Position numbers and translations under genes: made by a program. Under the pieces are notes generated by a model, which saw nothing but the letters and a program-made list of their open reading frames with translations, did not search any database and was not told the origin of the DNA. From assembly GCA_041658185.1 (NCBI GenBank), contig JBBAAR010000007.1:90455-154454 (forward strand): 64,000 bases of DNA, given 5' to 3'. Of this stretch, positions 58,923 to 64,000 are shown one piece after another (positions within the stretch are counted from its first letter, which is position 1; every line of letters begins with the position of its first letter). Origin of the DNA: UBA8919 sp041658185 (GTDB lineage: Bacteria; Elusimicrobiota; UBA8919).

Positions 58923-59888
58923 ATGAAAAAAAGATTGCTTTTTATTTTCTTAATTTTTTGCGTAACAACGGTTTTTGCCAAACAGGATGCTCCGTTACCC
59001 GTATTTATTTTTAACGGCAAGCCCGTAGATGCGAAAGCAATCGGTATGGGAGAATCATTTGTTGCGGTAAGCGACAATGCATCCGCTTCATATTGGAATC
59101 CCGCAGGACTGAAACAACTTGAAGAAAAATATTTTACAACCTGTATAAATACATCTCAAAAAACTGACGCGACTGATGACGACCTTTTTGCCGGGGATTC
59201 ACTTCAAGGGAAAAAACTTATTTTTATGGGGTTTGCCAACTCTAAAAGCGCATTTTCATTTAGACCCATTTCTAATTATTCGTCGGTTTATGAAGATAAA
59301 AAAATAGAACTACGGGCTAACAAATATACTTTTTCTTCGGCATCACAATATACAGACAGAATGCAATTGGGTATAAATGTTAACTATATTTCCGCACAAT
59401 TAGGTACAACCGATTTAGTAAATCCTGCGGCAAACATATCCGACGGAAACGGAATAGCAATTGATTTCGGATTGCTTTATACGGCATCAGAATTTGCAAA
59501 ATTAGGTTTCTCCGTGGAAAACTCACCCGGCTATATCTGGTGGACCGATTACAGACGAAACATTATTAAATCACATATACGAACGGGACTCTCAATAAAA
59601 CCCGCCAATTGGCTTTTGATGTCATTTGATTATGAAAATATTGGCTCAATAAAAAAAGAGTTCTACCACGGCGGACTTCAACAGACGATAGCAGAACATA
59701 TTTTCTTTAGGCAGGGCATAATTTCAGAAAAGTTCTTTAACGATTCCGACAATAAATCTTTGACAATCGGCGTGGGCTATGAACTAAAAAAATGGATTAT
59801 TGATTTCGCGGCAAAATCATATCAACTTGAGAATGCTGATAAAAACAAAGTTACCGACTACACCTTTTCATTAAGCATGCCTTTTTAA
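58923..59888 (+). CDS. Outer-membrane protein, PorV/UPF0164-like
   Basis: 321 residues with a signal peptide (MKKRLLFIFLIFCVTTVFA) and a FadL/PorV-type barrel. The conserved N-terminal block is AKAIGMGESFVAVSDNASAS followed by YWNPAGL; the body has alternating aromatic strands and ends FSLSMPF, with the terminal Phe typical of barrel proteins. Possibly transports hydrophobic compounds or stabilises secreted proteins. GGAG before ATG 58923. Gap to the next gene holds a repeat. Confidence 0.85.
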   Translation: MKKRLLFIFLIFCVTTVFAKQDAPLPVFIFNGKPVDAKAIGMGESFVAVSDNASASYWNPAGLKQLEEKYFTTCINTSQKTDATDDDLFAGDSLQGKKLIFMGFANSKSAFSFRPISNYSSVYEDKKIELRANKYTFSSASQYTDRMQLGINVNYISAQLGTTDLVNPAANISDGNGIAIDFGLLYTASEFAKLGFSVENSPGYIWWTDYRRNIIKSHIRTGLSIKPANWLLMSFDYENIGSIKKEFYHGGLQQTIAEHIFFRQGIISEKFFNDSDNKSLTIGVGYELKKWIIDFAAKSYQLENADKNKVTDYTFSLSMPF

Positions 59889-59965
59889 GAACACGAAACT
59901 TAAAACACGGAATCGACACAGAACAGTTCCGATTCGGTTCCGTGTTCCGTTCCGTGTCTGTTCAG
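59889..59965 (+). repeat. ACACGGAA-type dispersed repeat (before rel)
   Basis: GAACACGAAACTTAAAACAC then GGAATCGACACAGAACAG on the left pairs with CGGTTCCGTGTTCCGTTCC on the right. A relative encodes the start of OmpH at 46388. Confidence 0.8.
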
Positions 59966-59974
59966 TGGCAGTTT

Positions 59975-61429
59975 ATGGAACTAACAAAATACATTGAAGC
60001 AAATCCATCGCACAAACAGCAAATTACCGACGCACTTTTATATGCTGAAGTTCATCTTAAAAATCTTAAACGGCTTTCGGACAGGACGTATTTTCAGCAC
60101 GCATTAGCTGTTGCGGAAAATCTTGCCGAACTAAATTTTGACCATGTTACCGTAATTTCAGGACTTTTACACGATGTGCTGGAAGATACGCAGATAAAAA
60201 GAGAGGATTTCCTTAAAAAATTCGGCGGGGAAATTACAACAATAGTTGAAGGAGTAACGAAAATAGAAAAATATACGTCCGTTATTGCCGGAAGCAACGA
60301 AGTTCATGAGGATGCACGACGCAGCGAGAACATCAGGAAACTTATAATTGCATCCGCAAAAGATATCAGGGTGATTTTTGTGAAACTTGCCGACCGCATG
60401 GATAATTTAACCGATTTAAAATTTCTTCCGGCTGAAAAAATAAAAAAAATATCTCGGGAAACCATTGATATTTACGCACCGATTGCCCACCGGCTCGGAA
60501 TTTACAAATTAAAGGCGCACCTTGAAGATTTTTCGTTTATGAATCTTAATCCGCAACTTTTTTCGGAACTCTCAAAAAAAATTGCTTTACGGGAGATAGA
60601 ACAGCAGAATATATTAGACGGCATCGTTGAAACGCTCAAAAAAAATATTGACCCGTTGAACATTCAATACAGGATTAAATCGCGGCCGAAAAATATTTAT
60701 AGTATTTTCAGAAAAATGGAAAAACAGAATAAACCGTTTGAAGAGATACAGGATATTCTCGGAATGAGAATTATAACCGCCACTGTTGAGAATTGTTATT
60801 CCATACTCGGCATTCTTCACACAATGTCCTCGCCGGTTCCGGAAACATTCACCGACTACATAGCAAACCCGAAATCAAATATGTATCAGTCAATTCATAC
60901 CACGGTAATAATGCCCGACGGAGTAACGGTTGAGGTTCAGATAAGAACGGAGGAAATGCATAAAACGGCAAGTTACGGAATCGCGGCGCACTGGAAATAT
61001 AAAGTTGTATGGGCGAATAAAAAATCACACGATAAAACCCATAATTTTGACGAAAAAATTTCATGGCTTGCATCTGTTATTGAATGGCAGGAAAATAATA
61101 ATTCAAATGAATTTTTAGCGGGATTAAAAGCGGAGTTGGAATTTGACCAGATATTTGTTTTTACACCAAAAGGCGACATTAAATCGTTGGCCGCCGGGTC
61201 AACACCCGTCGATTTCGCTTATACTGTTCACACTGATATAGGAAATAGATGCCACGGTGCAAAAGTCAACGGAAAAATGGTGCCGTTGAAATATGAACTG
61301 CACAACGGCGACATAGTAGAAATTTTGACAAGTAACGTTGCACATCCGTCACAGGATTGGTTGAAATTCGCAAAAACACCGAATGCTCGAAGCAAAATAA
61401 AAAATTATAACAAAATCACAAAGGTATGA
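59975..61429 (+). CDS. rel: Rel/SpoT-family (p)ppGpp synthetase/hydrolase, C-terminally short
   Basis: 484 residues. The HD hydrolase domain has YFQHALAVAENLAEL and LLHDVLEDT with the HD pair intact; the synthetase domain has RIKSRPKNIYSIFRKM, DILGMRII and YQSIHTTVIMPDG; a TGS domain (FVFTPKGDIKSLAAGSTPVD) ends the protein. The helical, zinc-finger and ACT domains that complete the usual 700-740 residue proteins are absent, and no frameshift is seen. Ribosome sensing may therefore be altered. Start ATG 59975; the in-frame start at 59942 lies inside a repeat. Confidence 0.93.
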   Translation: MELTKYIEANPSHKQQITDALLYAEVHLKNLKRLSDRTYFQHALAVAENLAELNFDHVTVISGLLHDVLEDTQIKREDFLKKFGGEITTIVEGVTKIEKYTSVIAGSNEVHEDARRSENIRKLIIASAKDIRVIFVKLADRMDNLTDLKFLPAEKIKKISRETIDIYAPIAHRLGIYKLKAHLEDFSFMNLNPQLFSELSKKIALREIEQQNILDGIVETLKKNIDPLNIQYRIKSRPKNIYSIFRKMEKQNKPFEEIQDILGMRIITATVENCYSILGILHTMSSPVPETFTDYIANPKSNMYQSIHTTVIMPDGVTVEVQIRTEEMHKTASYGIAAHWKYKVVWANKKSHDKTHNFDEKISWLASVIEWQENNNSNEFLAGLKAELEFDQIFVFTPKGDIKSLAAGSTPVDFAYTVHTDIGNRCHGAKVNGKMVPLKYELHNGDIVEILTSNVAHPSQDWLKFAKTPNARSKIKNYNKITKV

Positions 61430-61430
61430 G

Positions 61431-61457
61431 AAAAAGCTTCATGTCAGATTGCTTTTT
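61431..61457. terminator. Bidirectional terminator between rel and rpmB
   Basis: AAAAAGC (61431-61437) pairs with GCTTTTT (61451-61457) over a 13-base loop; A/T tracts on both sides suit both strands. It overlaps the rpmB stop. Confidence 0.6.
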
Positions 61458-61635
61458 TCACTCGGCTGGATTTGATACATTTTGTACAAACATAGTTGTA
61501 GGATTTTTTACCGTCAAGAACAATTCTGATTTTCTGAAGGTTCGGCTTAAATTTTCTGTTACTTTTTTTGTTTGAGTGACTGACACGATGTCCTGATTTT
61601 GTTTTTTTTCCGCACACGATACACTTAAATGCCAT
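61444..61635 (-). CDS. rpmB: 50S ribosomal protein L28, zinc-binding form
   Basis: 63 residues on the minus strand, MAFKCIVCGKKTKSGHRVSH at the start and YVCTKCIKSSRV near the end: two CxxC pairs, so the zinc-dependent (C+) version. The family core NRKFKPNLQKI is present. GGAGG is visible on the minus strand before the start. Divergent from recG. Confidence 0.97.
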   Translation of the reverse strand: MAFKCIVCGKKTKSGHRVSHSNKKSNRKFKPNLQKIRIVLDGKKSYNYVCTKCIKSSRVKKAI

Positions 61636-61651
61636 AATATCCTCCGATAAT

Positions 61652-61668
61652 TAACACTTGATGTGTTA
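61652..61668 (-). promoter_or_regulatory. Palindrome upstream of rpmB
   Basis: TAACAC-TTGAT-GTGTTA lies 17 bases before the rpmB start. Symmetric; could be an operator or a leader hairpin near a weak TTGAAA -35. Confidence 0.4.
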
Positions 61669-61767
61669 TTTTCAAGCGAGCGAGTGAAAAGCAAACTTGT
61701 TTGTTTTTCCGAGAGAGCGCTGAAAACAAAAGATTTAATATCTTTTATTTTACAAAAATATAAAAAA

Positions 61768-63876
61768 ATGTCAATAGAAAACATTTCGGTTCAATACATA
61801 AAAGGAGTCGGGGAAAAAACGGCGGAGAAACTATGCCGTAACCTTGGAATAAAATCTGTCAGGGATTTACTGTACTACTTCCCGCGCGAGTGGGAGGACC
61901 GGGCGAATCCGATAAAAATATCGGAATTAAAACCCGGCGAAAGAGCAACCGTCCGCGGAAAAGTTGAAAATGTTTCAACCGAATGGCGGGGCAGATACAT
62001 AGTCGCATTCAGGGTGAAAATAAGTGATTTTTCGGGAAAGGCATTTGCCGTCTGGATAAGACGATACACAAGAAGTTATGATGTGCTCGGAACATTAAAA
62101 AAAGAAATTGCAGAAGGATGTGATATATTTGTGACGGGGACAGTCAGCAGCGATTTGTGGGAAAAAACTGTAAACGTTCAGGAATACGAAGTTATTACAG
62201 GCGATGAAAAAAATCTTATAAACGCCAATAGAATCGTTCCCGTTTATCCGCTTACGGAAAGTTTTACTAATAAGTTTTTAAGAACAATCATAAAACGGTC
62301 GCTTGAAAAATATATCGGGAACTTTTCTGAAATTATACCTGAAAAATATCTGAAAAAATACGGCCTTGTTGATATAAAATACGCCGTACAAAACATACAT
62401 TTTCCCGAAACATTTACTTACAGGGACAAAGCAAAAAACCGGCTGGCGTTTGACGAATTTCTTAACTTCCAATTGAAACTTGAGTTTTTGAAGCAGAAAC
62501 GCAAATATGAAAAAAAAGAGTTCAAATATACTCTCACAAAAAAACTTCTGACTCCTTTCAAAGCGAATCTGCCGTTTGAATTTACCGCAGCGCAAAAAAA
62601 TGTTATCAATGAAATTTTTGATGATATGCTCTCGGAAAAACCGATGAACCGTCTTTTGCAGGGAGACGTCGGAAGCGGAAAAACGGTAGTTGCCTTGTCC
62701 GCAATGCTTATGGCAGTTGAATCCGGTTTTCAAGCCGTAATACTGGCGCCGACCGAAATACTTGCCGAGCAGCATTTTTATACCATCCAAAAACTTCTTG
62801 AAAAATTAGATATTAAAGTCGGATTCATTGTGGGACAAATGTCCCAAAAAGAAAAAAAAGAGAGCAAACAAAAAATCGCAGACGGTACTGCAAACATAAT
62901 AATCGGCACTCACGCTTTACTTGAAGAGGATATAAAATTCAAAAATCTTTCTTTAGTTGTTATTGACGAACAGCACAGATTCGGCGTAGAACAGCGGTTA
63001 AAAATGAGAAAAAAAACAAAATTCAAAAACGCCGATTTTCTGCTGATGTCGGCTACACCTATTCCAAGAACACTCGGCTTAACCCTTTATGGTGACTTAG
63101 ACATTTCAACGATAAAAGAACTTCCGCCGGGCCGCATCCCGATAAAAACACTTGAAATGTCGGACAAAAATGCGTATAATTTCGTAAGAGAAAAAATTGT
63201 GCGGGGCGATCAGGCGTTTATCGTTTATCCGCTGGTTGATGAAAGCGAAAAACTGCAATTAAAATCTGCGATAAAAGAAGCGGAAAATCTAAGAATAACA
63301 GAGTTTAAGGATTTTTCAGTCGGACTTATCTACGGAAGAATGAAGCCGGAAGAAAAAGATCTGGTTATGTCGGACTTTGCAAAGAAAAAATATCAAATAC
63401 TAATTTCAACTACGGTAATTGAATCGGGGATTGACATTTCAAACGCAACCGTTATGGTTATTGAACATGCCGAGAGATACGGACTTTCAACTTTGCACCA
63501 GTTGAGGGGCAGAGTCGGAAGAAGCGACAAACAATCGTTCTGTATTTTGCTGTCGGATGCCCCTGCGGGACGACCTGCGGTCGCAAAGACGGACGATTCA
63601 AAAAAAAGATTAAACACATTGCTTGAAACGACAGACGGCTTTAAAATTGCGGAAGAAGATTTGAAATTACGGGGATACGGCGAATTTTTCGGCACCCAGC
63701 AATCCGGGCTGACAGAGTTCAAAATAGGAAACATAATTTCTGACTTTGAAATAATACAAAATGCAAAAGAAACGGCGGTTGATATGTTAAAAAACGACCC
63801 GCAATCTGCAACTATTTTGCTTTCAAAATCACAAAACGAATTCTTAAAAAAAGACATGGAACTCGCGGAAGGATAA
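61768..63876 (+). CDS. recG: ATP-dependent DNA helicase RecG
   Basis: Regresses stalled forks and acts in recombination. 702 residues from ATG 61768 (MSIENISVQYIKGVGEKTAE): wedge/OB domain, then superfamily 2 helicase with GDVGSGKTVVALSA, VVIDEQHRFGVEQR, LMSATPIPRTL, TTVIESGIDI and QLRGRVGRSD. The longer in-frame start at 61663 is unsupported. At 63561-63585 a CCCTGCGGGACGACCTGCGG repeat adds PAGRPAVAKT in a loop. A TGGGACAAATGTCCCA palindrome lies at 62831. Confidence 0.96.
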   Translation: MSIENISVQYIKGVGEKTAEKLCRNLGIKSVRDLLYYFPREWEDRANPIKISELKPGERATVRGKVENVSTEWRGRYIVAFRVKISDFSGKAFAVWIRRYTRSYDVLGTLKKEIAEGCDIFVTGTVSSDLWEKTVNVQEYEVITGDEKNLINANRIVPVYPLTESFTNKFLRTIIKRSLEKYIGNFSEIIPEKYLKKYGLVDIKYAVQNIHFPETFTYRDKAKNRLAFDEFLNFQLKLEFLKQKRKYEKKEFKYTLTKKLLTPFKANLPFEFTAAQKNVINEIFDDMLSEKPMNRLLQGDVGSGKTVVALSAMLMAVESGFQAVILAPTEILAEQHFYTIQKLLEKLDIKVGFIVGQMSQKEKKESKQKIADGTANIIIGTHALLEEDIKFKNLSLVVIDEQHRFGVEQRLKMRKKTKFKNADFLLMSATPIPRTLGLTLYGDLDISTIKELPPGRIPIKTLEMSDKNAYNFVREKIVRGDQAFIVYPLVDESEKLQLKSAIKEAENLRITEFKDFSVGLIYGRMKPEEKDLVMSDFAKKKYQILISTTVIESGIDISNATVMVIEHAERYGLSTLHQLRGRVGRSDKQSFCILLSDAPAGRPAVAKTDDSKKRLNTLLETTDGFKIAEEDLKLRGYGEFFGTQQSGLTEFKIGNIISDFEIIQNAKETAVDMLKNDPQSATILLSKSQNEFLKKDMELAEG

Positions 63877-64000
63877 GACATCCTATAAGGAGTCAAGTAA
63901 AAAATAAAGAAAAATAACGCTCTTTGAAAAACAAGTCAGGCATTAACAAAGACCCTTGCGGGGTTATACGGCTGACCTGATTTAAGCATAGCAAGCATCA
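63877..64000 (+). other. Structured noncoding segment at the window edge, boxA-like
   Basis: GCTCTTTGAAAAAC (63919-63932) resembles the boxA antitermination element found in rRNA and some CRISPR leaders. AAGTCAGG (63933-63940) pairs with CCTGATTT (63976-63983; one G-T), and ACCC-TTGC-GGGGT makes an inner stem. A 5' leader of an rRNA operon or a CRISPR array just downstream is plausible, but the window ends. Confidence 0.4.

Noticed and set aside
61663..61767. 35-codon N-terminal extension of recG from 61663
   Set aside because: Does not match the family N-terminus; ATG 61768 begins the normal RecG start.
62278..62790. 170-codon minus-strand ORF inside recG
   Set aside because: Antisense shadow of conserved helicase sequence.

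Overview
The window is an AT-rich, densely packed stretch of chromosome from a Gram-negative (diderm) bacterium. The envelope genes support this: bamA, a Skp/OmpH protein, lpxD, an lpxC-fabZ fusion, lpxA, lpxI, lpxB, lptE, tamB, lolC/lolD, lnt and msbA. The lpxC-fabZ fusion, LpxI in place of LpxH, a TrpB2-type tryptophan synthase and many small dispersed repeats suggest a lineage such as Elusimicrobiota or Omnitrophota. That placement is inference, because no rRNA lies in the window. There is no phage, transposase, CRISPR array or tRNA that I can recognise.

Layout. 1-5.3 kb: the end of murA, then a histidine operon (hisD, an unannotated 51-codon ORF, hisB, hisH, hisA, hisF, hisI). 5.3-12.5 kb: lepB is wedged in and followed directly by a tryptophan operon (trpE, trpG, a GIY-YIG-like ORF, trpD, trpC, trpB2, trpF) with no trpA. 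12.5-14 kb: a small toxin-antitoxin locus, a lipoprotein and repeats. 14-22.5 kb: leuS-lptE-holA, convergent rpsT, murJ, a uvrC fused in frame to a lytic transglycosylase, and an alkyltransferase-like gene. 22.5-34 kb: a cold-shock gene, secA, a foreign-looking gene, yjbQ, nadE, lnt, a GAF/HD-GYP protein, prfB with its programmed frameshift, a lone receiver domain, lysS and small orphan genes. 34-39 kb: lolC, lolD, clpC. 39-54 kb: tamB, bamA and the lipid A operon. 54-59.9 kb: a methyltransferase-like membrane protein, a CsgG-like protein, galT, a glycosyltransferase, msbA and an outer-membrane protein. 59.9-64 kb: a short Rel/SpoT homologue, rpmB, recG, and an unexplained structured segment at the window edge.

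How the genes work together. Most neighbours overlap by ATGA or TAATG or are separated by a few bases, so there are a few long translationally coupled operons. The envelope genes form a near-complete supply line: preprotein export (SecA, LepB), lipoprotein maturation and sorting (Lnt, LolCD), outer-membrane protein assembly (BamA, OmpH, TamB), lipid A synthesis (LpxD, LpxC-FabZ, LpxA, LpxI, LpxB) and LPS flipping and insertion (MsbA, LptE).

The most unusual things are: (1) the UvrC-transglycosylase fusion with a signal-peptide-like segment at the junction; (2) four good sigma70-type promoters whose -10 box lies only 7-8 bases before an ATG that lacks a Shine-Dalgarno, implying leaderless mRNAs for hisD, rpsT, secA and bamA; (3) simple heptad repeats that encode the signal peptides of LptE and OmpH and a membrane segment of Lnt; (4) related structured repeats filling the gaps inside the his and trp operons and supplying stop codons; (5) small coupled ORFs not usually annotated. 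All comparisons to families are from memory of the family features; no database search was run.
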